Shown here one piece after another: positions 6,441 through 12,067 of a stretch of 13,553 bases of DNA. Source of the DNA: Baffinella frigidus (Eukaryota; Cryptophyceae; Cryptomonadales; Baffinellaceae); NCBI GenBank assembly GCA_026770585.1, contig MU646796.1, positions 105,812-119,364 of the forward strand. The letters are read 5' to 3'. The translations under genes and the position numbers were made by a program. Position 1 is the stretch's first letter. Each line of letters opens with the position of its first letter. The notes under the pieces were generated by a model, which worked only from the letters and a program-made list of their open reading frames with translations, searched no databases and had not been told where the DNA came from.

Positions 6441-6602
6441 CCAACCCCAAACCCGAAACCCGAAACCCTGCACCCTAACCCCTAAACCCTAAACCAGACG
6501 GACCTGAACGCTAAACCTCCCTTACTCCTCTCGAGCCTAGGAACCTCTGAACCCTAAATCCTACACCCTCAACCCTCAACCCTCAACCCTGAAACCTGAA
6601 CC

Positions 6603-6634
<32 letters not shown>

Positions 6635-6660
6635 ACCCTGAACTCTAAGCCTTCCTTACA
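6441..6660. repeat. Heptamer array dominated by CCCTCAA
   Basis: CCCGAAA and CCCTAAA units, an interrupting unique stretch at about 6494-6540, then CCCTCAA in two runs (about 6567-6587 and 6600-6640) separated by CCCTGAA. C-rich on +. Confidence 0.85.
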
Positions 6661-7080
6661 ACCTTCGAGACCAGAAACCCGACAACCCGAAAGGGGGTGG
6701 GGCAGCGGGCACAAATCGAGTGCCCAGGTCCAACCCTAGGCCCTACACTCTAACCCCGGTGCCCTGACCACTGAACCTGGAAGACACGGTCGCATACCCT
6801 ACACCCTACACCCTACACCCTTCACCCTTCACCCTGCACCCTACACCTTACACCCTACTCCCTACACCCTTCACCCTTCACCCTTCACCCTACACCTTAC
6901 AACCTACACCTTACACCCTACACCCTACACCCTACACCCTACACAATAAACCGCAACCCCTTATTCCTAAACCCTCAACCCTGAACCCTAAACCTGAAAC
7001 CTGAAACCCCAAACCCTAAACCCCAAACCCCACACCCCAAACCCTAATCCCGGAACCCCACACCCCAAACCCCAAACTCG
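6661..7080. repeat. Heptamer arrays of CCCTACA, CCCTTCA then CCCCAAA
   Basis: After a short unique stretch, 6797-6945 consists of CCCTACA blocks alternating with CCCTTCA and CCTTACA. From about 6965 it changes to CCCTAAA, CCTGAAA, CCCCAAA and CCCCACA units. These are locally homogenised telomere-variant blocks without genes. Confidence 0.85.
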
Positions 7081-7108
7081 AACGTGCCCCCCCCCCCCTT
7101 CCTCGCAG

Positions 7109-7140
7109 GCGAACAGAGTGTTCTCAGGGCTGCATGTACT
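7109..7140 (+). pseudogene. Exon-like repeat copy 1 (RVFSGL)
   Basis: Follows a pyrimidine run and CAG (…CCTTCCTCGCAG, ending 7108), a good-looking 3' splice site. The frame reads ANRVFSGLHVLYA and dissolves into a TATA-rich tract, in which a family A element is inserted at 7150. It matches the other four copies over GCGAACAGAGTGTTCTCAGG. Product not recognised. Confidence 0.45.
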
Positions 7141-7149
7141 ATATGCCAT

Positions 7150-7310
7150 CCACACACTGGACTTCCAAGGGATTTTGAATCAACCCTAAGCGATTAGACC
7201 TAGGACCCCACCGTAGGCAAACCGTAGGGACGTAGTGGGGTTCCTACGGATAAGGTAACGGAAACTCGGGCTCTCAGAGCCCGAAAATCCCTTCGTAGCC
7301 CGCTGTGTGG
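7150..7310 (-). mobile_element. Family A element, full length
   Basis: Left end CCACACACTGGACTTCCAAGG, right end CCTTCGTAGCCCGCTGTGTGG, about 161 bp. The inner hairpin CGGGCTCTCAGAGCCCG (a perfect 17-base palindrome around its centre) is shared with 8197-8358 but not with the 1556 and 3606 copies, giving two subtypes. The core read on the minus strand is CCTACGGTGGGGTCCTAGG, one change from the A/B/C shared core. TA follows the right end; AT precedes the left end. Confidence 0.9.
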
Positions 7311-7328
7311 TACCACATACCATATACC

Positions 7329-7389
7329 ATGGACCTTGAAACGCTCAACCAGGCGAACAGAGTCTTCTCAGGGCTGGATCAGGAGAACG
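7329..7389 (+). pseudogene. Exon-like repeat copy 2 with in-context ATG
   Basis: ATG at 7329 in the context ACCATGG gives MDLETLNQANRVFSGLDQEN; a GT at 7390-7391 (AACG|GTATAT) is a plausible donor. Alternatively the exon starts after CAG at 7350-7352, as in the other copies. The upstream in-frame ATG at 7305 is only repeat. It could be a first exon; joining to the next copy does not keep frame in the simplest way, so a working gene is doubtful. Confidence 0.4.
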
Positions 7390-7390
7390 G

Positions 7391-7512
7391 TATATACTAT
7401 ATGCTGTATACTATATACTATGTACCATATACTATATACTATAAACTGTATGCTATATACTATGAACCATATACCATATACCATATTCCTTATATCCTAT
7501 ACCATATACCAG
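7391..7512. repeat. TATA-rich tract between exon-like repeats
   Basis: Runs of TATACTATATAC, CATATACCATATACC and similar. It starts at a possible GT donor and ends in CCAG before copy 3, so it may be an intron-like spacer. Open frames rich in Tyr and Ile across it are composition artefacts. Confidence 0.75.
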
Positions 7513-7606
7513 GCTCAGAGAGTGTTCTCAGGGCTCGACAGAGAGAACGAGGCAGGCGCTACAGAGAACACGTCCCTCTTCCCTCAACCTTGATCCCTGT
7601 ATCAGG
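7513..7606 (+). pseudogene. Exon-like repeat copy 3
   Basis: After CAG the frame reads AQRVFSGLDRENEAGATENT then SLFPQP and an in-frame stop at 7591-7593. Possible donor GT at 7607-7608. The stop shows the copy is not simply translatable in the shared frame unless it is a terminal exon. Product unknown. Confidence 0.45.
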
Positions 7607-7762
7607 GTATCAGGGTGTATGGTATGTATATAGTACAAAGTACATACTATATACTGTTTACTGTATCCTATATACTATATACTATGTACTATATACCACA
7701 TACCTTATACTATATACCATACACTATATCCCATACACCTTATTCCCTAGACGATATGGCAG
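7607..7762. repeat. TATA-rich tract between exon-like copies 3 and 4
   Basis: Begins GTATCAGGGTGTATGGTATG and continues as TATACTATATACTATG to CATACACC, ending GGCAG. Similar start (GGTATGTATATAGT) to the tract after copy 4 at about 7892, so tract and exon were duplicated together. Confidence 0.75.
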
Positions 7763-7877
7763 GCTGAGAGGGTGTTGTGGGGGCTGGATCGGTCGAACGA
7801 GGCAGGCACGCGCTACGGAGAACACGCGCGCTACGGAGAACACGTCCCTCTACCCTCTACTCTAATCCCTATACCAG
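7763..7877 (+). pseudogene. Exon-like repeat copy 4 with internal duplication
   Basis: Frame reads AERVLWGLDRSNEAGTRYGE then HARYGEHVPLPSTLIPIP. GCGCTACGGAGAACACG occurs twice in a row (about 7809-7845), adding RYGEH in frame relative to copy 3. Possible donor at CCAG|GTTATAGG (7877/7878). Unlike copy 3 the frame stays open through the segment. Confidence 0.45.
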
Positions 7878-7934
7878 GTTATAGGGTATACGGTATGTAT
7901 ATAGTGAAAATTATATACCAGATACTGCATTTTA

Positions 7935-8042
7935 CATACCGTATACTAAATACTATGTACTCATACCATATACTAAATACTATGTACTCATACCATATAC
8001 TAAATACCATGTACTCATACCATATACTAAATACTATGTACT
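7935..8042. repeat. 27-bp minisatellite, 4 units
   Basis: The unit starts CATACCATATACTAAATACT and ends ATGTACT; copies at 7935-7961, 7962-7988, 7989-8015 and 8016-8042 differ by one or two bases. Lies in the TATA-rich spacer just before CAG and exon-like copy 5. Confidence 0.95.
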
Positions 8043-8046
8043 GCAG

Positions 8047-8196
8047 GCTGAGAAGGTGTTCTCAGGGCTGGATGGGTGTCGCGAGGGGGGAGGCACTTGG
8101 TACGGCGAAGACGACGAGCGCGACGCCCTGGTTCTCCGACTCCAGGAGGACCTCTTGCCCCGCCTCCGTTTCAACGGCCTCAAGTACATCCTTACC
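8047..8196 (+). pseudogene. Exon-like repeat copy 5, longest coding-like segment
   Basis: After GCAG the frame reads AEKVFSGLDGCREGGGTWYG, then EDDERDA, then LVLRLQEDLLPRLRFNGLK and YILT. The second half is strongly protein-like (alternating charged and leucine residues) and recurs at 8712-8780. The copy is interrupted at about 8197 by a family A element, exactly where a parallel sequence at 8594-8650 is uninterrupted. No named domain recognised. Best read as an exon of a gene broken by the insertion; confidence in ancestral coding is moderate. Confidence 0.5.
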
Positions 8197-8358
8197 CCAC
8201 ACACCGGGTTGCGAAGGCATTTTCGGGCTCTGAGAGCCCGAGTTTCCGTTACTTTATCCGTAGAAAACCCCCCTATGTCCCTACGGATTGCCTACCGTAG
8301 GGTCCTAGGTCGTATCGCTTAATGTTTATTCGAAATCCCTTGGAAGTCCGCTGTGTGG
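8197..8358 (+). mobile_element. Family A element inserted in the coding-like segment
   Basis: Left end CCACACACCGGGTTGCGAAGG, right end CCTTGGAAGTCCGCTGTGTGG. Carries the CGGGCTCTGAGAGCCCG hairpin and the exact shared core CCTACCGTAGGGTCCTAGG at 8291-8309. TA directly follows the right end (8359-8360), and TACC precedes the left end with extra C bases. About 162 bp. Confidence 0.9.
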
Positions 8359-8711
8359 TAGTGAGAAGAAGACGTGTTTGTGCCGCGTCGTGAAAGTGTG
8401 GGGTCGATGGTTGAGGGTTCAGGGTGCAGGTTGTAGGGTGTAGAGTTGAGTGATGAGGCCTCAAGTAAGCACTGAACCCTAGTCCCATCCCAAACCCCTG
8501 AAACCCAGACGTTTTACGTCACACTTCCGGGTTTCAGGGTTTGGGGATCAAAGTTTCGGGGTGAGGGCTTAGGGTGTCGCGTAGGGTTGAGTGCCGAGCT
8601 CGACGGCCTCAAGAACATCCTTTCTTGCCCAAGTTCACGTGTTTGGGCCGCAGCGTCAAAGCGTGGGGTCGATGGTTGGGGGTTGAGGGTTGAGGTTGTA
8701 GGGTGTAGGGT
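8359..8711 (+). repeat. Duplicated fragments of the coding-like unit with G-rich heptamer spacers
   Basis: GACGTGTTTGTGCCGCGTCG at 8371 continues as AAGTGTGGGGTCGATGG and matches 8637-8673. After each copy comes a G-rich tract (GGTTGAGGGTTCAGGG, GTAGGGTGTAGAGTTGAG) in telomere orientation opposite to most of the window. 8594-8624 (GAGCTCGACGGCCTCAAGAA) matches 8165-8190. The region is thus at least two shortened copies of one repeat unit. Confidence 0.65.
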
Positions 8712-8790
8712 TGAGTGACGAGCAAGTGGTGAGACTGCAGCAGGGGCTGCTGCCAAGACTCCGATTCAACGGCCGAAAGTCCGCATCGCG
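8712..8790 (+). pseudogene. Second LLPRLRFNG coding-like segment
   Basis: Frame reads DEQVVRLQQGLLPRLRFNGR then KSASRNPEV. It aligns with 8110-8190 (DERDALVLRLQEDLLPRLRF and onward): the stretch LLPRLRFNG is identical although its codons differ (CTGCTGCCAAGACTCCGA against CTCTTGCCCCGCCTCCGT). Synonymous divergence supports ancestral protein selection. A family C element follows at 8804. Product unknown. Confidence 0.5.
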
Positions 8791-8803
8791 AAACCCGGAA
8801 GTG

Positions 8804-8903
8804 TCCCTTACGTGCCGAGTAGGCGCATACGCCCTACGGTAGGGCCCTGGGACCTGCCTAGGGCGAGTTAGGGCCAAGATTCACCCGTCCGCCACTTGAG
8901 GGA
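8804..8903 (+). mobile_element. Family C element, 100 bp
   Basis: Left end TCCCTTACGTGCC, right end GCCACTTGAGGGA; core CCTACGGTAGGGCCCTGGG then ACCTGCCTAGGGCGAG. Flanked by TG on the left and TA on the right, consistent with an eroded TA target duplication. Exactly 100 bp, as are 10248-10347 and 12068-12167. Confidence 0.9.
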
Positions 8904-9011
8904 TACTCCGAGTCCTCCCGCCCCTTCAACAGCCTCAACTACTCCCGAAACTCTGGACCCTTCAGAACCCCGGAACTCGAACCCGTGAGGACACCTCACC
9001 CCACGCGCGTG
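8904..9011. other. Short spacer, no recognised gene
   Basis: C-rich sequence with no clear repeat. A + frame (SESSRPFNSLNYSRNSGPFR) is open briefly but has no relative in the window. Confidence 0.35.
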
Positions 9012-9152
9012 CCACTGGTGAGCAGCGACCCAACATGTTTTCCCCCGCATTCTCGGGCAAATTCTTGTGGGAATCCATAGCAATGGATAAGATTCTAGTA
9101 CAAATAGTTTAGATGGACTGCATCCGTGAAGACCTCGGTGGCTGCTAAGTGG
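9012..9152 (+). mobile_element. Dispersed element G, copy 2
   Basis: Counterpart of 4839-4977, with ATGGATAAGATTCTAGTACA and CTGCATCCGTGAAGACCTCG. Ends CCACTGGTGAGCAGC and GCTGCTAAGTGG; a small insertion lies in the left terminus relative to copy 1. No open frame. Confidence 0.7.
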
Positions 9153-9250
9153 GTCCTAGCTCCTCGTGCAGAGTCCTACCACAAGATTTAGAGGTTTCCG
9201 GTGTAATTTTAAAAATTTGCATAAAGCACCTGTCTCCTCGTGCCTTGAAA
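9153..9250. other. AT-richer spacer
   Basis: Contains two copies of CTCCTCGTGC (9160, 9236) around AATTTTAAAAATTTGC. Nothing else seen. Confidence 0.4.
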
Positions 9251-9540
9251 CCTGTGGCAACCCTCAACCCTAAACCCTTGACCTAAACCCTGAACCCTAA
9301 AACCTAAACCCCAACCCCTCTAAACCCTAAACCCTAAACCCTAAACCCTAAACCCTAAACCCTAAACCCTAAACCCTAAACCCTAAACCCTAAACCCTAA
9401 ACCCTAAACCCTAAACCCTAAACCCTAAACCCTAAACCCTAAACCCCAAACCCTAAACCCTAAACCCCAAACCCTAAACCCTAAACCCAAACCCCAAAAC
9501 AGTAAGCAATAAACAATAAACAATGAACAATAAACCCGAA
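9251..9540. repeat. Longest CCCTAAA telomere-type array
   Basis: Variant units to 9320, then about 17.6 uninterrupted CCCTAAA heptamers (9321-9443), then CCCTAAA mixed with CCCCAAA, ending in AATAAAC-type units (about 9507-9534). The long perfect tract suggests recent telomere addition or amplification. C-rich on +, as at a left-hand chromosome end. Confidence 0.95.
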
Positions 9541-9608
9541 CCTAGGTTTCTGCCGCGCTCGGGGTTCCTGCCAAATTGGCAAATTACGAAAGTTGCCATG
9601 TCAACTTA

Positions 9609-9661
9609 AGAAACGCCCACTCTCCTAGGAACACCATGGGGCCCTAGGCATAGCCCTACTA
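9609..9661 (+). mobile_element. Family B element, truncated
   Basis: TTAAGAAACGCCCACTCTCC and then CTAGGAACACC, GGCCCTAGGCATAGCCCTACTA follow the B order, but the sequence stops within the core at CCTACTA, exactly where the full B copy at 9664 begins. It may be a B copy hit by another B insertion at the TA of its core; the right half is not found. Confidence 0.6.
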
Positions 9662-9663
9662 TA

Positions 9664-9789
9664 CAGGGGTACCTCGCTCATAAGAAACCCCCACCCCCCT
9701 ACCCCCTAGGACCACCGTAGGACCATCGGCATAGGCCTACTGTAGGGTCCTAGGGGGGGGGGCGCTTTCTTATGAGCGAGGCACCCCTG
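9664..9789 (+). mobile_element. Family B element, full length
   Basis: Left end CAGGGGTACCTCGCTCATAA, right end TTATGAGCGAGGCACCCCTG. Core CCTACTGTAGGGTCCTAGG (9736-9754) is the exact shared core. About 126 bp, longer than other copies through C and G runs. TA precedes the left end; CG follows the right end. No coding capacity. Confidence 0.92.
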
Positions 9790-9834
9790 CGGGGGGCGCC
9801 CCCCGAGAGAGGACCTCTCTCTCGTCGTCTCCTA

Positions 9835-9983
9835 GCTCTGTCCCACTTGAATTTCGGCTTCCCATAAATTCGCCCCCCCCCCCCGAAATTATACGGGTAA
9901 ATTTCATGGGAGGGTGTCAAAATTTAGTGTAAAATTGGGGGGAGGGTGAATTTATGGGGAGCCCAATTCAAGTGGGACAGAGC
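9835..9983. mobile_element. TA-flanked MITE with long terminal inverted repeats (D)
   Basis: GCTCTGTCCCACTTGAATT on the left and AATTCAAGTGGGACAGAGC on the right are exact inverses; pairing continues through CCCATAAATTC / GAATTTATGGGG. Flanked by TA at 9833-9834 and 9984-9985. About 149 bp. TA target and the CTCTGTCCC start recall plant Stowaway (Tc1/mariner-type) MITEs; that assignment is inference. Confidence 0.85.
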
Positions 9984-10019
9984 TAGGTCTCCTTCAGCCT
10001 CTGGTCGCAGTCTAATCGC

Positions 10020-10156
10020 GACGAGTATTTCATTCAAATGCGATCTGGCATCGAAAATTACTACGCAACGGCCTTTTTCAGTCACGTCCGTGTAGTAATT
10101 TTCGTTGCAAGTCGGATCGGAGATCCCTGAAATCGTATCTGGCTCAAATACTCGTC
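10020..10156. mobile_element. Imperfect inverted-repeat element (E)
   Basis: GACGAGTATTT (10020-10030) pairs with AAATACTCGTC (10146-10156), ATGCGAT (10038-10044) with ATCGTAT (10132-10138, one mismatch) and CGAAAATTACTAC (10052-10064) with GTAGTAATTTTCG (10092-10104). The whole region can fold as one long imperfect hairpin with a ~27-base loop. The minus frame 9924-10202 crosses this and element D and is not a gene. Outer pairing may extend to GGTCGC/GCGACC near 10003 and 10186. Confidence 0.7.
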
Positions 10157-10159
10157 CGG

Positions 10160-10453
10160 ATGAAGTCGCGCGACTACATGCTACCAGCGACCAAATGCTC
10201 AAACCCCTCTCACATATCCCTCATATACGCCTCGTATTCCTCTCATATCCCTCAAGTGGCGAGTAGGTTCTTACGCCCTACGGTAGGGCCCTAGGACCTG
10301 CCTAGGGCGAGTCAGGGTGATTAATCGCCCGTCCGCTACTGAAAGGATACCCCCCACATACGCTTCAAGTATCCCTCATATATGCCTCGAATTTCGCTGA
10401 TATAGCCCTCGCCTCGTCGACGAGGGACGCGCCCAGCTTCCTGCCGCGCGCGG
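10160..10453 (+). repeat. Segmental repeat copy 1, occupied by element C
   Basis: GTCGCGCGACTACATGCTACCAGC, then CTCAAACCCCTC, CATATACGCCTCGTATTCC, GCTGATATAGC and finally CTGCCGCGCGCGGG. The same order occurs at 10630-10871. The CATAT(A)CCCTCATATACGC motif forms an inner ~20-base minisatellite. A 100-bp C element splits this copy at 10248-10347. Confidence 0.75.
10248..10347 (+). mobile_element. Family C element with matching empty site
   Basis: Left end TCCCTCAAGTGGC, right end GCTACTGAAAGGA, core CCTACGGTAGGGCCCTAGG (10277-10295), exactly 100 bp. TA flanks both ends (10246-10247, 10348-10349). The paralogous site near 10766-10772 reads CTCAGATACCCCCCACATAC with a single TA and no element. 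Confidence 0.93.
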
Positions 10454-10467
10454 GTGTAAACCGTAAA

Positions 10468-10606
10468 CCCTAAACCCTAAACCCTAAACCCTAAACCCTA
10501 AACCCTAAACCCTAAACCCTAATCCCTAAATCCCAAGCCGCAAACCATAAACCATAAACAATCAACAATAAACAATAAACAATCCACTCTTAATAATAAA
10601 TAACAA
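10468..10606. repeat. CCCTAAA array grading into TAAACAA heptamers
   Basis: About seven CCCTAAA units (to about 10520), then CCCTAAA variants and from 10541 in-register CAAACCA, TAAACCA, TAAACAA, TCAACAA, TAAACAA, TAAACAA. The 7-base period persists although the sequence has become A-rich. Confidence 0.88.
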
Positions 10607-10629
10607 ATGATAAACAAAACGGCTCAACA

Positions 10630-10920
10630 AGGTTCCTGGCGCGCGCGGGGGTGCGGCCGCACTCGCGCACCCAGCCACATGCTAACAGTCACCACATCCT
10701 CAAACCCCTCATATATCCCCCATATACGCCTCATATATCCCTCATATACGCTTCGTATTCCGCTCAGATACCCCCCACATACGCCTCATATATCGCTCGT
10801 ATACGGGTCGTATTGGGCTGATATAGCGGTGGTGGCCGCGCGCAGGTTCCTACCGCGCGCGGGGGTGCGGCCGCAGTCGCGCAACTTCATGCTCCCTGCG
10901 ACAAAAGCATCTGACCGCAT
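10630..10920 (+). repeat. Segmental repeat copy 2 (empty site) and start of copy 3
   Basis: GGTTCCTGGCGCGCGCGGGG, GTGCGGCCGCACTCGCGC, CACATGCTAACAG, CTCAAACCCCTCATATATCC and repeats of CATATACGC make up copy 2. At 10847 GGTTCCTACCGCGCGCGGGG starts a third, shorter copy with GCGGCCGCAGTCGCGCAACTT. GC-rich with NotI-like GCGGCCGC. A 133-codon frame through it (10607-11008) crosses all repeat types and is not called. Confidence 0.75.
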
Positions 10921-10959
10921 TCTCAGAAGAGTCAACCTCGCTCAGTATGCGCCCCCGAA

Positions 10960-11220
10960 ACCCGAAACACCAAGCACCAAACACCAAACACCAAACCCTA
11001 AACCCTAAACCCTAAACCCTGAACCCTAAACCCTAAACCCTAAACCCTAAACCCTAGACCCTGAATCCTAAACCCCAAACCCCAATATCTGAACCCGAAA
11101 CACGAAACAAGAGACAAGAGACACGAGACATGAGACACAAAACACGGAACACGGAACACGAAACCCCACCCCATAAACACCACACCCTGCACCCTAAACC
11201 CTAAACCCCAAACCCCAAAT
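10960..11220. repeat. CCCTAAA array and in-register purine heptamers
   Basis: CCAAACA and CCCTAAA units to about 11060, CCCCAAA variants, then at 11097-11166 ten heptamers in exact register: GAAACAC, GAAACAA, GAGACAA, GAGACAC, GAGACAT, GAGACAC, AAAACAC, GGAACAC, GGAACAC, GAAACCC. Then CACCCTG/CCCTAAA/CCCCAAA to about 11219. Confidence 0.88.
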
Positions 11221-11286
11221 GTGAGGCTCGGTGGGACAGGTGACGAGGCTCGGTGGTTGACGAAGGAAGCAATCTTTGGTTCCGCT

Positions 11287-11326
11287 TGTGTGTGGGCCTT
11301 GGCCTGCGCGCCAAGGCCCACACACA
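11287..11326. repeat. Perfect 16-bp hairpin
   Basis: TGTGTGTGGGCCTTGG (11287-11302) pairs fully with CCAAGGCCCACACACA (11311-11326) around the 8-base loop CCTGCGCG. GC-rich and stable, with no T tract after it. Function unknown. Confidence 0.85.
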
Positions 11327-11368
11327 CCCTCTCGCCTCCCAAGCAGCCTTGTCCCGAGTGCATGTAGC

Positions 11369-11452
11369 GGGGGCGCGCGCTCATAAGAAACGCCCACCCC
11401 CCAAGGATCACCGTAGGGCCCTAGATAGGCCTACTGTAGGGTCCTGGGGGGT
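11369..11452 (+). mobile_element. Family B element, both ends eroded
   Basis: GCGCGCTCATAAGAAACGCC, then GATCACCGTAGGGCCCTAGA and GGCCTACTGTAGGGTCCTGG. The terminal CAGGGGTACC and the whole right arm are missing. CTCCCAAGC occurs on both sides (11337, 11463). Confidence 0.75.
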
Positions 11453-11487
11453 TGCTCTCTCCTCCCAAGCGGGGTCTCGCGAAACCC

Positions 11488-11624
11488 ACAAGCAGAGCAT
11501 CCGCGCATTCGGGCCCGAAGGATAGGCAGGAGCAGCGCCCGCTCAATCCCAAATCATACTTCTGTCTCAACCCTAAACCCTGCATTCTAAACCCCGAAAC
11601 ACCACACCACACCACACCACACCC
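11488..11624. other. Fragment shared with 12275 and CA-rich spacer
   Basis: ACAAGCAGAGCATCCGCGCA at 11490 matches ACAAGCAGGGTATCCACGCA at 12276, and GCCCGAAGGA matches GGCCGAAGGA. Peptides in that frame are KQSIRAFGPEG and KQGIHAKAEGA. CCACA repeats follow at about 11601-11623. Confidence 0.5.
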
Positions 11625-11680
11625 CACACAGCGGACTTCGAAGGGATTTCGTGAATAACCCGGGCCTATGTCCCTACTCA
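11625..11680 (-). mobile_element. Family A element, terminal fragment
   Basis: CACACAGCGGACTTCGAAGG, GATTTCGTGAATAACCC then CCTATGTCCCTAC. The central palindrome and the other terminus are lost; a B element begins 10 bases later. Confidence 0.75.
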
Positions 11681-11689
11681 ATCATACTA

Positions 11690-11806
11690 CAGAAATGCCT
11701 GGCTCATAAGAAAGCGCCTCCTCCTAGGGCCCTACAGTAGGCCTATGCCTAGGGTCCTATGGTGGTCCTAATGGGGGGGCGTTTTCTTATGAGCGAGCTA
11801 CCCCAG
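11690..11806 (-). mobile_element. Family B element, full length
   Basis: Left end CAGAAATGCCTGGCTCATAA (eroded), right end TTATGAGCGAGCTACCCCAG. Core region CCCTACAGTAGGCCTATGCC. About 117 bp; preceded by TA (11688-11689) and followed by TG. No coding capacity. Confidence 0.88.
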
Positions 11807-11809
11807 TGC

Positions 11810-11900
11810 TGCCTGAACCCTGGCCCCTGAAACCCCTGAACCCTCCACCCTACACCCTAAACCCCGAAACACCACACCCTGCACCCTAAACCCTGACAGG
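11810..11900. repeat. Degenerate heptamers
   Basis: CCCTGAA, CCCCTGAAA, CCCTACA and CCCTAAA units, C-rich on +. No gene. Confidence 0.75.
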
Positions 11901-11948
11901 GGTATCTGGGCTATAACAACACGTGTGCTCCGACAACGGTCGGTGTCT

Positions 11949-12023
11949 GTTTTCTTAAATTAGCACCAGAGGGTTGACTAAATCCTGCGTTTAGTCAACC
12001 CTCTGGTACTAATTTAAGAAAAC
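11949..12023. repeat. Near-perfect 34-bp hairpin with 7-base loop
   Basis: Left arm GTTTTCTTAAATTAGCACCA and onward (11949-11982) pairs with 11990-12023 (…ACTAATTTAAGAAAAC) at 33 of 34 positions; loop TCCTGCG. The pairing stops abruptly at both ends. It could be a snap-back MITE or a small-RNA hairpin precursor; no transcript evidence available. Confidence 0.9.
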
Positions 12024-12067
12024 GGGGGGCCCACATCCGGCCTGTGTTCTTGAGTTCTGGTTTATCA

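Noticed and set aside
7305-7865. 186-codon frame rich in Tyr, Ile and Leu
   Set aside because: Most of it is TATA-rich low-complexity spacer; only the short RVFSGLD segments look coding, and they do not share this frame throughout.
9924-10202. 92-codon minus frame
   Set aside because: It spans inverted-repeat element E and part of D, so its sequence is explained by those elements.
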